A stretch of DNA of 64,000 nucleotides from Bradyrhizobium sp. JYMT SZCCT0180 (GCF_018130165.1 NZ_JAFCLZ010000006.1:279503-343502); one strand, 5' to 3'. Shown: positions 44,639-54,112, numbered from the stretch's first letter. Made by a program: numbers and translations. Notes: generated from the letters alone by a model not told the origin.

Positions 44639-44988
44639 TCCACGCGTCCCCATTTAAAAATTTGCTACCAATTGGTGTCAGCCTAGCGCCATTGCAGATA
44701 GGTCGCGACGAGCGGCAGCGAATTCCGAAAGGCTTTAACCCGACCAGCCCGGTTGGCGGTCTTTCCGTGGGGCCCGGTATGATCAAAGGGTTCGCAATTG
44801 CCTCTTGGTGCTGCTTGGTGCAGTGCAGCTAGATCCGTATCTCACTCACGGTAGGTATACCGACGCCGGCATGTCGATGGTGCGACACATCAGGCACTCT
44901 TTTCGCGTTTGAGGTGCCTGGCGTGAGATGGGCAAGGCTTGAATGCCACCGAGCGCTCGGGTTCGACGATCATGCCACTGCGCGGTCC

Positions 44989-45170
44989 TTATTTATCCGC
45001 ACCGCGCGCGACGATCCTCAGGGGCCGCTGCAACACCTTAGCCTCGTCCCACATCGCGCGCATCCAGACGCCGCGCACCTCATCGGTCGTCAAGATCACC
45101 GGCATGGCCTTCAGGTGGATCGGCTCGAGGACGGCGTTCGACGCCTGGGTCAGGAACCGTAGAACGAGGT
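44989..45170 (-). pseudogene. SRAP (YedK/HMCES-like) C-terminal remnant
   Basis: About 55 codons read [36 protein letters not shown] and RIVARGADK, the C-terminal end of an SOS-response-associated peptidase. The N-terminal part with the catalytic Cys2 and the DNA-binding core is missing, so it is a fragment. Confidence 0.65.
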
Positions 45171-45348
45171 GAGGCCGGGGGCCGGTTTCAACTTCGGACC
45201 GCGGTCGCATTTCGCTGCCGATTGGGAAGCGCGAGCCATTTGCCTCAAATTAACGGTGCGAGTTGGAACTCGGCTCTACTAAAGAAGCGGAAACTCGACG
45301 TTGAGACGGGTCCCCTAGTCTGTCCAGCAAACAAGGACTAAGCATGTC

Positions 45349-47250
45349 GTGCCTAAGGTCGTTAAGTCACCATTAACCGTCATCGCGGTGCTACTCTGCA
45401 TCACCCTGGCGAGCATCTGGAGCCTGATCGCCTGGAAGTCGGTCCAGGCGCGGACGGCAGCGTTTGCCAAGGCGGGGTCCGAAACGCTGGGGCTGACCCA
45501 TTCCTTGGCGCAGCACGCCTCGAAGACTTTCGGCGCTGTCGCGCTGGCGCTGTTCGGCGCCCGACAGTACGTCGAGCACTCCGACAGATCGGCGCGCGCC
45601 TCGGCGGAGATCAATGACTTGTTGGCGCAATACGTGAAGAACGTCCCTCAGGTGCGCGAGCTTGGTGTTCTCTCAGACAGCGGCAGCTGGATTTACTCGT
45701 CCTTTGAAACCGTGCCGACAGTGAACAACGCGGATCGCGACTACTTCAATTATCACCGGTCGCATCCCGAGGACGGAGATGCACGGATCAGCGAGCCGCT
45801 CATTTCCCGCGTCACGGGTAGGCCGACCCTGCTAATGACGCAGCGTCTTTCGCACTCCGACGGATCCTTCGCCGGCGTCGTGTTTGCCGCCGTGGACCTT
45901 CAATATTTCCGAACCTTCTATGGTGGCTTTGAGGCCGACCAAACCCGTTCGATCACGCTGATGAAGACTAACGGCAAGGTACTGATCCATCGGAACGAAG
46001 GCGAAACCGGCAAAGACGTGGCCGGAACTCCTCTATTCTCCAGCCGTCTGAAGAACTCCGCCAGTGGGCTTTATTCGATCGTCTCACTCTTCGACGGGCA
46101 GACAAAGCAGTTCGCCTACGAATTGCTGCCGGATTTTCCGATCGTCATCAGCGTGGCGGTGGCCGAGGAAGCAATCTTGGGCGCATGGCGAAAGGACCGC
46201 AGCTTCGACATGTTACTGGCGGGCGCCATCTCCTCGCTCCTGGTCGTGCTGGGTGGGGTTCTCGCGATGCAGTTCCGGAAACGCGCCGCAATGGCGAAGA
46301 TGCTGCGCGAACGCGAGCGCGGGTACCGGCTGCTCGCCGAGAACGTTGAAGACGTCGTGACCCGCGTCGATAAGAATGGGAAGCGGCTGTACATCTCGCC
46401 CTCGATCGAGAAGCTGCTCGGCTGGTCGGCCGCGGAGATCATCGGTCAATCGGCATATGGCAATCTTCACCCAGGCCATCGGGAGATCGTCAAGGCCGTC
46501 CTTGAGGGACTGGGACCGGACAATCCGACGGCCGCCTGCGAGTACCTCACGTGCCGCAAGGACGGGACCTACGTCTGGGTGGAAGCCCAGATGAGCTACG
46601 TCGCCGATCCAAAGGAGCCGTCTCCGGAGATCGTCGCCGTCGTAAGGGACATCTCCAAGCGAAAGGCTGCCGAAGAACAGCTGATGGCCGCCAACGAGCG
46701 GCTCAAGGAGCTTTCCGAAACCGACACTCTTACCGGCATCGCGAACCGGCGAAGGTTTGACGACACGCTCGCGCGCGAGTTCAACCGATGCCAGCGTTCG
46801 AAATCCGATCTTTCGCTACTGTTCGTCGACATCGACAAGTTCAAGTCCTTCAACGACACCTACGGTCATGGAGCCGGCGACGACTGCATCCGCCAGGTTG
46901 CGGATGTGCTCGTGTCCAATTTGAAGCGACCCGGCGACCTTGTGGCTCGCTACGGTGGTGAGGAATTCGCGGTGTTGCTTCCCGAAACCGGTGCGGATAA
47001 CGCTGAGCTAGTCGCGGAAGCCCTGTGCCAGGCGATCGCCGATGTGGGGCTCGCGCACGCTGGAAGCAGCTATGGCCGCGTGACTGTCAGCATCGGAGTT
47101 GCGGGAGCTCGATGCGATGCGAGAACGAGCGCCGCATCGATTATGACGGCTGCCGACGGGGCCCTCTATGTGGCGAAGGAACAGGGTCGCAACCGTGTCT
47201 GCGTTGCTGCCGAAAGCCCGAGCCTGACGCTGGTACGGCCAGCGGGCTAG
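45349..47250 (+). CDS. diguanylate cyclase with periplasmic sensor and PAS domain
   Basis: A 633-residue membrane protein. A membrane segment at about residues 9-30 and another at about 287-310 flank a periplasmic Cache-like (PDC) sensor (DSGSWIYSSFETVPTVNNAD, RDYFNYHRSH, ISRVTGRPTLLMTQRL). A PAS/PAC unit covers about 325-445, then a GGDEF domain (ETDTLTGIANRRRFDDTLAR; ARYGGEEFAVLLPETG). The GGEEF motif is intact, so c-di-GMP synthesis is likely, and RPGD five residues before it forms an inhibitory I-site. The start is GTG with a distant GGA; an exact start is uncertain. It lies between the two DUF1254 pieces. Confidence 0.92.
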   Translation: MPKVVKSPLTVIAVLLCITLASIWSLIAWKSVQARTAAFAKAGSETLGLTHSLAQHASKTFGAVALALFGARQYVEHSDRSARASAEINDLLAQYVKNVPQVRELGVLSDSGSWIYSSFETVPTVNNADRDYFNYHRSHPEDGDARISEPLISRVTGRPTLLMTQRLSHSDGSFAGVVFAAVDLQYFRTFYGGFEADQTRSITLMKTNGKVLIHRNEGETGKDVAGTPLFSSRLKNSASGLYSIVSLFDGQTKQFAYELLPDFPIVISVAVAEEAILGAWRKDRSFDMLLAGAISSLLVVLGGVLAMQFRKRAAMAKMLRERERGYRLLAENVEDVVTRVDKNGKRLYISPSIEKLLGWSAAEIIGQSAYGNLHPGHREIVKAVLEGLGPDNPTAACEYLTCRKDGTYVWVEAQMSYVADPKEPSPEIVAVVRDISKRKAAEEQLMAANERLKELSETDTLTGIANRRRFDDTLAREFNRCQRSKSDLSLLFVDIDKFKSFNDTYGHGAGDDCIRQVADVLVSNLKRPGDLVARYGGEEFAVLLPETGADNAELVAEALCQAIADVGLAHAGSSYGRVTVSIGVAGARCDARTSAASIMTAADGALYVAKEQGRNRVCVAAESPSLTLVRPAG

Positions 47251-47390
47251 GCCTCGCGGAGACGCGTGCCCGCGATCATTCAGGATCGTCGCGGTCGCGG
47301 GCGCCTTACCGACGAGCTCCTACACTCTTGCGTTGGTTGTTTGAGTATGTCGCCCCAGCACGCCTGCACCCCGATTTGTGAGATGTCGTA

Positions 47391-47669
47391 CAACCGAGGG
47401 GCGGTCACGCTCTACGACACCCAGACGCGTTCGCAACTCCAGACCAGCCAGAAATTCCCCACAGTCGGAAGCCAGACTAAGGGGATCGAGAAGAACGCGG
47501 ATGGCTCATACGACATAAATTCGCGCCGAAAGCGCCGGCCGGCAAAGAGGGCAACTGGCTGCAGACATTCCCGGACAAGAGCTGGTTTTTGCTCCTGCGC
47601 ATGTATGGGCCACTCGAACCTTGGATTAACAAGACTTGGCGGCCGAGCGAGATCGCAATGGTTCCATGA
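47391..47669 (+). pseudogene. DUF1214 remnant (C-terminal part of a DUF1254-type gene)
   Basis: The text GAVTLYDTQTRSQLQTSQKF, PTVGSQTKGIEKNADGSYDI reads in one frame; a one-base loss near 47515 shifts to FAPKAPAGKEGNWLQTFPDK, SWFLLLRMYGPLEPWINKTW and RPSEIAMVP stop. This is the typical end of a DUF1254/DUF1214 protein. Its N-terminal counterpart lies at 41418-42062 on the same strand, 5.3 kb upstream; the middle is missing. Confidence 0.85.
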
Positions 47670-47755
47670 ACGCGTCGGCGCGTTTGCTTACCGGACAGTA
47701 GCCGCGCGCAACGCGACAGCGTGTGGTCGCCGATCATGCCGAGGTGACTTCTGCT

Positions 47756-47849
47756 ATTGGCACCTTTGAGACATGCCCGCCTATCCTGAGAATGTCCGTT
47801 CACCGGGGTAGACCGGAAGTCGCCGTGGTCCACCCATAGCGGACACCGG
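47756..47849. repeat. dispersed ~110-bp repeat, copy 3
   Basis: ATTGGCACCTTTGAGACATG, CCCGCCTATCCTGAGAATG-TCCGTTCACCGGGGTAGACC, then a short end CCACCCATAGCGGACACCGG. It lacks the GGTCAAAACGACGCGA block present in the other copies. Confidence 0.7.
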
Positions 47850-47873
47850 TCTCTTACACCGCCCTTAACCCCG

Positions 47874-48896
47874 CTACACAAAAAGGGCCGTCGTACGCTC
47901 AACCAGCCAGTAGGCCGCCATGATGCCTATGGCGTAGGCAACGGTCACATCGAGCCGGTCAAGAGATGGCTGTATACGCCCAGGTTCCAATAGTTTTGAC
48001 ACCACAAAGCGTAATAGGGATATCAACGACAAGACTGCGGCAACGAAAACGAGCTGCCCAATCTCCACCCCAACATTGAAAAACAGCAGCGCGACGGCGA
48101 TCGAATGTTGAGGCAATCCCACCTCAGCCAGCGCGCCAGCAAATCCAAAGCCATGCAGGAGGCCGAAGGAGAAGGCAACAAGCCATGGGCGGCGCGCGGT
48201 CAAACTCGGCTTCCCACCGCGGGCGTTCAGAATCTCGACCGCAACCAGCATGATGCTGAGTGCTATCGTTGCCTCCAGGGGCGGTCCTGCAACATTCACG
48301 AAGCCCAGCGCCGCCGCTGCAAGGGTAATGCTGTGCGCGATCGTGAATGCCGTCACCGTGATGGCCACGCGCCTCCAGCCTCGTACGAGAATCACCAGCG
48401 CCAGCACAAACAGCAAATGGTCGAAGCCGAAAAGAATGTGTTCGACACCTAGGTGGAGATAGGTCGCTGCGATTTCCCAAGCGCCGGGCACGGCTTGAAT
48501 GATGAATGCCGTCTTCGTTGGAGAAAGCCGTTCGGTCTGTACTGCGCCGGCGAGACTTTCGATCCGAACCAGTACATCAGTCGATGTGGCCGAAAGTCCG
48601 TTGATGGATATCAGCTGCCCTATAAATCCTCCGTCCCGCCGAATGGTGCGGCGTTCAACATAGACTCCGTCGTTGAACGATGCACGGGGCGGCCCTACAT
48701 CTTGAGTGCCCTCGGGCAGCTTGACGTAGATCGCGAGCCGCAAGTCGTCCCCGCGCGCGGGGATTTTGAAAAGCAAATTGTACTCGCCGGGGCTGGTCTG
48801 GCGCATTTCCAGATAGCCAGGCCGAAGTTCATCCGAGATCGCGGGTTGCGCCAGCAGCACCGCCAGAACAGCAATGAACAAACGAAAACGGGTCAT
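47874..48896 (-). CDS. HupE/UreJ family membrane protein
   Basis: A 340-residue protein: signal peptide (MTRFRLFIAVLAVLLAQPAI, cut near ISD), a periplasmic beta-rich part to about residue 140, and a C-terminal membrane part with the family motif GVEHILFGFDHLLFVLALVI, TAFTIAHSITLAAAALG, GLLHGFGFAGALAEVGLP and FNVGVEIGQLVFV. The His/Asp-rich membrane motifs suit metal transport (HupE/UreJ proteins are linked to nickel in some systems). It is the last gene of the DUF3604-PpiC-HupE operon and starts within the end of the PpiC gene (ATGA). The metal is not predictable here. Confidence 0.9.
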   Translation of the reverse strand: MTRFRLFIAVLAVLLAQPAISDELRPGYLEMRQTSPGEYNLLFKIPARGDDLRLAIYVKLPEGTQDVGPPRASFNDGVYVERRTIRRDGGFIGQLISINGLSATSTDVLVRIESLAGAVQTERLSPTKTAFIIQAVPGAWEIAATYLHLGVEHILFGFDHLLFVLALVILVRGWRRVAITVTAFTIAHSITLAAAALGFVNVAGPPLEATIALSIMLVAVEILNARGGKPSLTARRPWLVAFSFGLLHGFGFAGALAEVGLPQHSIAVALLFFNVGVEIGQLVFVAAVLSLISLLRFVVSKLLEPGRIQPSLDRLDVTVAYAIGIMAAYWLVERTTALFV

Positions 48897-49750
48897 CGAC
48901 CAACGTCGGCTGACGCCGCCTTGGAAGGAGGCGCTTCGACCACGATTTCGTAGCGCTCCCGTAGCGAGGCATACAGCTTCTGTTCTGCCCCAAGGCGCTG
49001 CGCGTTCGCCCACTCTCGGCGGACGGCCGGCCGGACATCATCGAGCGACGGCAAGCTGCCGGAAACTCGCTCGCTGATGAAGACGAAATGCTGCCCAAAG
49101 CTCGAAGAAACCGGCCCCTGCCAGCGCTCCTTTTCCATCGCGAGTACCCGTTTGGCGAAGCGTTCTCCAAACTGGTTCGTTACCTTTGTTGCCGAGAAGC
49201 CACGAAACTCCTCGCCAAGCAGAAAGGGATCGCCGAGTGCCGTCGTATCTACAGCCGCGTCGGCGCCAGCCAGGACGCTGGCAACCTGCTTGCTATCGCT
49301 CTCGATGGTATTCGGGCGCCGCCTGGCGCTCAGGAAGACGTGACGGAATGTGATTTGATCGTCGGATTTGAAGCGCTCCGGATTGGACGCGAGGTAAGCG
49401 GCAAGCTGCTCGTCGCTCGGTTCGGGCATGTCCGCGGCGAGAAATTCCATCTTCTGCCGCACGCGGCGACGAATGATGACGTCGTCTCGGTCGAGCCCGG
49501 CCGCTTTGCCCTCGCGGTAGAAGACTTCGTCGCGAATGTAGTCTTCGATAAGGCCCTGCAGTTCCTGCTCGCTCGGCGGCCGCCGCCACGTCCGCACAAA
49601 TCCGTCGCCGAGATTGGCTATCCGCGAGGCGGAAACGACGATTTTCTCGGGCGCCTCATTTCGCTTGCCAACGAGACCGTAAAGCGCGAACAGCGCCGCA
49701 CCAATCGCAAGAAACTGGAATAACGGTTCTCTCAGCAGCCGAGCGATCAA
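48893..49750 (-). CDS. periplasmic peptidyl-prolyl isomerase of PpiC/SurA type
   Basis: A 285-residue protein with an N-terminal membrane anchor (LLREPLFQFLAIGAALFALY). The SurA-like N-terminal helices (PSEQELQGLIEDYIRDEVFY, then REGKAAGLDRDDVIIRRRVR) are followed by a parvulin-like region (ITFRHVFLSARRR ... FGQHFVFISERVSGSLPSL). It would help fold exported proteins. In this operon the clients could be the DUF3604 protein, the HupE-like protein or the sulfatases; that is inference. Start and stop overlap with both neighbours by four bases. Confidence 0.9.
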   Translation of the reverse strand: MIARLLREPLFQFLAIGAALFALYGLVGKRNEAPEKIVVSASRIANLGDGFVRTWRRPPSEQELQGLIEDYIRDEVFYREGKAAGLDRDDVIIRRRVRQKMEFLAADMPEPSDEQLAAYLASNPERFKSDDQITFRHVFLSARRRPNTIESDSKQVASVLAGADAAVDTTALGDPFLLGEEFRGFSATKVTNQFGERFAKRVLAMEKERWQGPVSSSFGQHFVFISERVSGSLPSLDDVRPAVRREWANAQRLGAEQKLYASLRERYEIVVEAPPSKAASADVGR

Positions 49751-51696
49751 GGCGTGTACCAGATCGGTGAGGTATAAGCGCGTTCGGTGGTTGTCATTCT
49801 GACTTCCGCCGGCATTTTGACACTGAAGTATTTTGCGTCATAGGCCGTCCAGCGCGGCGTCGGAATTTCGATCACCCGCACATAGTAGAACGCGCGCAAT
49901 GCGGGGTCGAAATCGGGATCTTTCCATACCGTGATCATCTCGCCCGCGCCGATCGTGTTCGTCCACGTCGCATTGGCGACATCGACCGTGCTACCGACGG
50001 ATGTTCTGCTGCGGCCCTCGGCGTCGATCGTGCGGCCTCCAGACACTGCGACATCATAAATGCGTTCCTGCGCCTGCCCGTCCTTGCCAACCCAGCCCTT
50101 GATGACCTGGATCCGGTCCAGATTTGCGCCGATCGGATCCTTCAATGCGGCGACAAGGAACGAAGGCGATTTTCCCTTTGGCGCATCGCTCAAATCGCCA
50201 CCCATCGGTACACCCTTGGTGTAGCCAATTCGCGCCGGCGTGCGGTTGTTGGCATCGGCATCCTCGAAGTCCCAGCCGCCGAAGAAGCGAACCGCCATGC
50301 GCGACCCAGTGGTGGCGTAGGTCTCGCGCCGCTTCATAGCGTCGAAAATTGCCTCACGGGTATTTTCAGTTGCCCATACCGCGGCGTACCCCGCCGCCGT
50401 CGTCTCCCAGCCCATGATAACGGCAATATTGGTCTTGACGAAGGGATGCATCGCCCGGACGGCGCTTGGTTCGGCGGAAGATGTCTTGCCGAAGAAGTTG
50501 TCCTCCTCAACGGCCGCGAGCGCGGTATGCGTATCGGTGCTGCCGACCAGGCCGAACTTGTATGGATTAACGCCGAGTTCGACCTCCATCTTGAGACCGT
50601 TCTTGAGCGCCGAACGGACATACTCGAATTCGAGCATCTCCGGCTTTTTCACTTCGGTCAGATCTAGGTTGCCCTTGTCCCATCGTTCGTAGTTTGCAAA
50701 TTCATCATTGGGTGAAAGAAATGGATGAGTCTCGCCATCGCCCTTCATTTGCGTGGCTTCGTAGAGCGGCTCCCAGCGCATGCGGTTCTCCGCATATTCG
50801 CGGTCGATCCGCTTGCCGTTGAACGATTCGATGATCGGAAACATCCGACCGTTGCTCAGATTTCCGTTGTGCGCCAGCGCAAGAATTTCGGCGCCGGTCT
50901 TCTCCTCAACCATCGCCATCCACTTCCAGAGATCGCGGGGATTTGGACTGCCAAGCGGCGGCTGCGTGGTGTAGGGTTCGACGAGGCTCGCCTTGGCTCC
51001 GTTGTCGCGCCAAATGACATTGCGATGAAGATTGTTGCCGCCCGCGTTCGACGTCCACTCATAGCCGATGAATGCGGTGAAACGACCCGGCTCATTGGCT
51101 TCTTCGGCGGCTTTGATGGTTTCGCGCCAGGCGCTGCGATAGGCCGGCGTACCCGGCGTCGGGAAGCCCTTCGGCAGTTGGCCTTTGCCGAAGCTCACGA
51201 TGATATCCATCGCCGCCTGCGCACCTTTGCCGGAACTGATCTCGTCGTACCACTTCCGCCCCTGCGGCGTCGCCAACAGGCCGGGATCGCCCCCGATCAG
51301 TTGCGGGAAAAAGCCCATGCCGTCCGAATGATCCGCCACCACCATGAAATCCAGCGGGCGCGAGAGCTTCGCGCGTTGTCCGCTGGAAGCGATGACTTCC
51401 TCGCCCTTGGCAAAGCGATACGCGTCCTTTGGGCCGAGCCGGGCGCCGAATGCGCCGGCGTCCATCGAATATGAGGTGTGCGTGTGGGTGTCGCCGAAGT
51501 ACGGCCGGGTCGGAAAATTGCGCCCCGCATAGGGCGAGTAGGGCGGCTTGGACGGAAACACCTTATCGGCCGTTTCCTTGTCGAGCGTGCCGATGTCCGT
51601 GGTTAGATCATCCGCGGCAACGGCAGTGGCAACCAGGCATGCGGCACAAACGCCGGCCAGCGCGGCTCCGGAGATGGAGGACAAACGGAACATCAT
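49747..51696 (-). CDS. DUF3604 secreted metal-dependent hydrolase-like protein
   Basis: A 649-residue exported protein: signal peptide (RLSSISGAALAGVCAACLVA ... cut near AVA), then a PHP-like domain with metal-site text YFGDTHTHTSYSMDAGAFGA and FMVVADHSDGMGFF, EILALAHNGNLSNG, GLVGSTDTHTALAAVEEDNF and TYATTGSRMAVRFFGGWDFE. DUF3604 proteins are predicted PHP-superfamily metallohydrolases of unknown substrate, commonly next to PpiC and HupE-like genes. AGGGG precedes the ATG. It heads the three-gene operon. Confidence 0.88.
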   Translation of the reverse strand: MMFRLSSISGAALAGVCAACLVATAVAADDLTTDIGTLDKETADKVFPSKPPYSPYAGRNFPTRPYFGDTHTHTSYSMDAGAFGARLGPKDAYRFAKGEEVIASSGQRAKLSRPLDFMVVADHSDGMGFFPQLIGGDPGLLATPQGRKWYDEISSGKGAQAAMDIIVSFGKGQLPKGFPTPGTPAYRSAWRETIKAAEEANEPGRFTAFIGYEWTSNAGGNNLHRNVIWRDNGAKASLVEPYTTQPPLGSPNPRDLWKWMAMVEEKTGAEILALAHNGNLSNGRMFPIIESFNGKRIDREYAENRMRWEPLYEATQMKGDGETHPFLSPNDEFANYERWDKGNLDLTEVKKPEMLEFEYVRSALKNGLKMEVELGVNPYKFGLVGSTDTHTALAAVEEDNFFGKTSSAEPSAVRAMHPFVKTNIAVIMGWETTAAGYAAVWATENTREAIFDAMKRRETYATTGSRMAVRFFGGWDFEDADANNRTPARIGYTKGVPMGGDLSDAPKGKSPSFLVAALKDPIGANLDRIQVIKGWVGKDGQAQERIYDVAVSGGRTIDAEGRSRTSVGSTVDVANATWTNTIGAGEMITVWKDPDFDPALRAFYYVRVIEIPTPRWTAYDAKYFSVKMPAEVRMTTTERAYTSPIWYTP

Positions 51697-51866
51697 CGGT
51701 GCCCCTATCACTTCAAGTAATGGCTTTAAAAAATTTCGAGCTATAGCGATGTTAGGCCTTCCCGAAACCGCTTGGAAGCCCGTAGTGCTTATTTGGTCAG
51801 GCACACTACCGTTTCCGGACGCTTGGCGTAACCGGCGCCTCCATCCGAGGACGCCATATGATCGCA

Positions 51867-52940
51867 TTACTTGGTGGCGATCCGGCGGGTGGGTGCCACA
51901 GTGCTGGTGGGGGCCATCGGCGAAATCGAGAATGTCAGCCAGGTGTTCCATCCCGACGGCCGGTTGGCGGCTTCAAATTCGCCGTAGCCCTTCAGGTTCA
52001 GGTATCCCTGCATGTCGCCTACCGGAAAAAGAAATCCGATCTGCGGTCCGATTCCCAGAACACGCGATCGGAATCCGCCCAGGATCGGATGGGCGCCGAA
52101 GTCATCCGTGATTTGTTGATATCCATATCCTACCAGACCGACAAACACCTGCTTCGACAGAAACTTGGAAGCACCCCAGTCGATGTGGAAATCGATGCCG
52201 CTCTGATAATCCCGATCCTTGTTTATGAAATTGTAGGTAAAGCCCGCGACCGCCGAAAATTCGTGCCCGGTTGCTGGATTGAAGTAGGTGTAGCCGCCGC
52301 CCCCATCGATAGCGGCGTGACCAATGCCGAGATTGGCAAGGCGGGTTCGATCATAGGCCCCGACAGGAATGTCGCCGGTCACATAGGTCATGAAGTTGTG
52401 GACGCCGGCGTTCCACTTCAGTGTTGCCTGCGGATACAGGTCGCCTACCGACGTAATAGAATCTCCAAGGAAGCCGGTTCGTGTCGCGAATAGGGGGCCA
52501 ACTGCCGCCGTCAGCGTGCCGTCGATGCTGGCGCTCGACCGCCCGAACAGGCCGGTTACACCAATGGCCAGCTGCCCACCGAGCACCGGCGTCGCGAAAG
52601 TATAGGTGGGATTGAGCAGGATGAGATCAGCCTGCGCATTCAGGTTGAGGTTTAAATTTACGTTGACGGTCCTCGGAATCCTGGCGATCTCAATCTCTCT
52701 TGCCGCCGCCGCAGCGCCGGACGCCCCTACGGTGGTGTGATAATACACCTCGGCCATCGACCAGCCCGGCACGGTTGGCACTGCTGCGAGGCTGCCGAAG
52801 CGGCCGGGGACCCAGTACGATACCCCGGCTTGGTCGGCCAGTACCGGCTCGGGCAGCACCCCGAACATCAGCGCTGCGAGCGCAAAACCGGCGTGCATGA
52901 GCCAGCGGCCTCTCCGTTGCTCGGATTTCGCGTGCGCCAT
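51867..52940 (-). CDS. outer-membrane channel-like protein (MetA-pathway phenol-degradation/SphA family)
   Basis: A 357-residue protein with a strong GGAGG ribosome site and a signal peptide (LMHAGFALAALMFGVLPEPV, cut LADQA). The mature chain is beta-rich with ADLILLNPTYTFATPVLGGQ, YPQATLKWNAGVHNFMTYVT, GDIPVGAYDRTRLANLGIGH, AIDGGGGYTYFNPATGHEFS and a final LGIGPQIGFLFPVGDMQGYL, the pattern of the phenol_MetA_deg outer-membrane family. These are thought to pass hydrophobic substrates. It lies just upstream of the DUF3604 operon on the same strand with 170 bases between, so it may supply the substrate. Confidence 0.85.
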   Translation of the reverse strand: MAHAKSEQRRGRWLMHAGFALAALMFGVLPEPVLADQAGVSYWVPGRFGSLAAVPTVPGWSMAEVYYHTTVGASGAAAAAREIEIARIPRTVNVNLNLNLNAQADLILLNPTYTFATPVLGGQLAIGVTGLFGRSSASIDGTLTAAVGPLFATRTGFLGDSITSVGDLYPQATLKWNAGVHNFMTYVTGDIPVGAYDRTRLANLGIGHAAIDGGGGYTYFNPATGHEFSAVAGFTYNFINKDRDYQSGIDFHIDWGASKFLSKQVFVGLVGYGYQQITDDFGAHPILGGFRSRVLGIGPQIGFLFPVGDMQGYLNLKGYGEFEAANRPSGWNTWLTFSISPMAPTSTVAPTRRIATK

Positions 52941-53363
52941 GTCTTAGCCTCCGGAGCGAACCGTGTCCGCACATCGAGTGAATGCCTCACGGCCACCCGG
53001 CACAATGACAAAAAAGATCGTTGGGAAAGTCTCTCGATCTCTGTTGCCCGAAAAACACACGGAAGTTCAGGCTCTGGTGGCGCTGCGCGGACGCAGTCAT
53101 CTGCGCCACACCCAGTTGAGGGGCCTTGGTTGCTGTTGACCCCAGGCTGAATATCGCCTCCACTCTATTGCGATCAGGTTGCCCTAGTCGGTGTCAAGCC
53201 AAGCGCATACCGTCGCGGTGTGCGGGCCAGCACTTCTTCAAGCACCGAGAATGAGCGCCTTGAAAGTGGCGTCGGAATCAACGTTTCCGCAGGCCGAGCT
53301 AGAAGTCGACGGTCCTCACGCAAATCAAAGGGTCCTTTAGGGGTCCGAGAGAGGGAGACCAAG
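52941..53363. other. intergenic region; divergent promoters expected
   Basis: Separates the leftward channel gene from the rightward small secreted-protein gene. No gene or clear motif seen; no TTGGACC palindrome is present here. Confidence 0.4.
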
Positions 53364-53621
53364 ATGAAGCTTTCGATCGCGTTATCAACGCTGTTGATCA
53401 CCGGCTTTATGACCGCCAGCAGTGAACAGGCCAATGCCGTGGTTTATTGTCAATACGTTTCCTATCCGTCCGGCTGCATCGTGAGGCCCGGAGTCGTGCT
53501 GCGGCCGCGGCCGGTGGCCCGAGCCGTGGTGACCCCGGGCGTAGGTGCCCGTGGTGTGGGCGTGCGGGCGGGGACACCGATGAATCGTGGTGGCCCCGTA
53601 AATCGGGTCGGTAGGCGCTGA
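53364..53621 (+). CDS. small secreted YCQY/NRGGPVNR protein, copy 2
   Basis: An 85-residue paralog of the protein at 40332-40571: signal peptide MKLSIALSTLLITGFMTASS, mature VVYCQYVSYPSGCIVRPGVV, Arg/Pro/Val repeats (RPRPVARAVVTPGVG, GVGVRAG) and the end GTPMNRGGPVNRVGRR. The two-cysteine spacing is kept. GAGGGAG lies six bases before the ATG. It is followed by a fragment of a second FGE gene, mirroring the FGE linkage of copy 1. Confidence 0.8.
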   Translation: MKLSIALSTLLITGFMTASSEQANAVVYCQYVSYPSGCIVRPGVVLRPRPVARAVVTPGVGARGVGVRAGTPMNRGGPVNRVGRR

Positions 53622-53763
53622 TTCAGAAGCGTCACGCGTTGGCGCATCCCGACGGATACCTTCAAAACCGCATGTTCGTCGTTGGGGCGACCGCTACCCG
53701 CGTTTAATTCAGCGGTGTTAACAAGCGTGTAGGCCGATTGTGGACTAGCAAGGCTACGATCCA

Positions 53764-54062
53764 ATGAGCGAAGGTACCCTTGCACAAACGCAACTGATTT
53801 CAACCCAGGCGGCGCCTCCTCTTGGGATGATCGGGATTGAGGGCAGAATCTTTCGGATGGGATCCGATAGGCACTACCCGGAAGAGGCGCCTGTCCATCG
53901 TGTCAACGTCGGTGAATTTTTCATTGATCGCAGCCCGGTGACGAACGGCCAGTTTCGTAAATTCGTCAATGCGACCGGCTACCTCACGTTCGCGGAGATC
54001 AAGCCAAATCCAAAAGATTATCCCGGGGCGCTTCCGCACATAGCAGGGCCGGCTCGAAGTAA
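53764..54062 (+). pseudogene. truncated second FGE (SUMF1) gene
   Basis: About 95 codons match the first quarter of the intact FGE: MIGIEGRIFRMGSDRHYPEE, APVHRVNVGEFFIDRSPVTN, GQFRKFVNATGYLTFAEIKP, NPKDYPGALPH. Then homology ends and, 50 bases later, a dispersed repeat begins. The catalytic cysteine region is absent, so it cannot activate sulfatases. The deletion point lies close to the repeat, which may have been involved. Confidence 0.8.
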
Positions 54063-54112
54063 TCATGCATGCGGGAGGAGATGATCGAATAGGTCGGTAG
54101 TTGTTTCGGTGC

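Larger units (their letters stand above)
44019..45348. other. gene-poor region with repeats and an SRAP remnant
   Basis: Apart from two copies of a dispersed repeat (44280-44396, 44541-44638) and a short SRAP remnant (44989-45170), I see no gene in these 1.3 kb. Confidence 0.5.
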
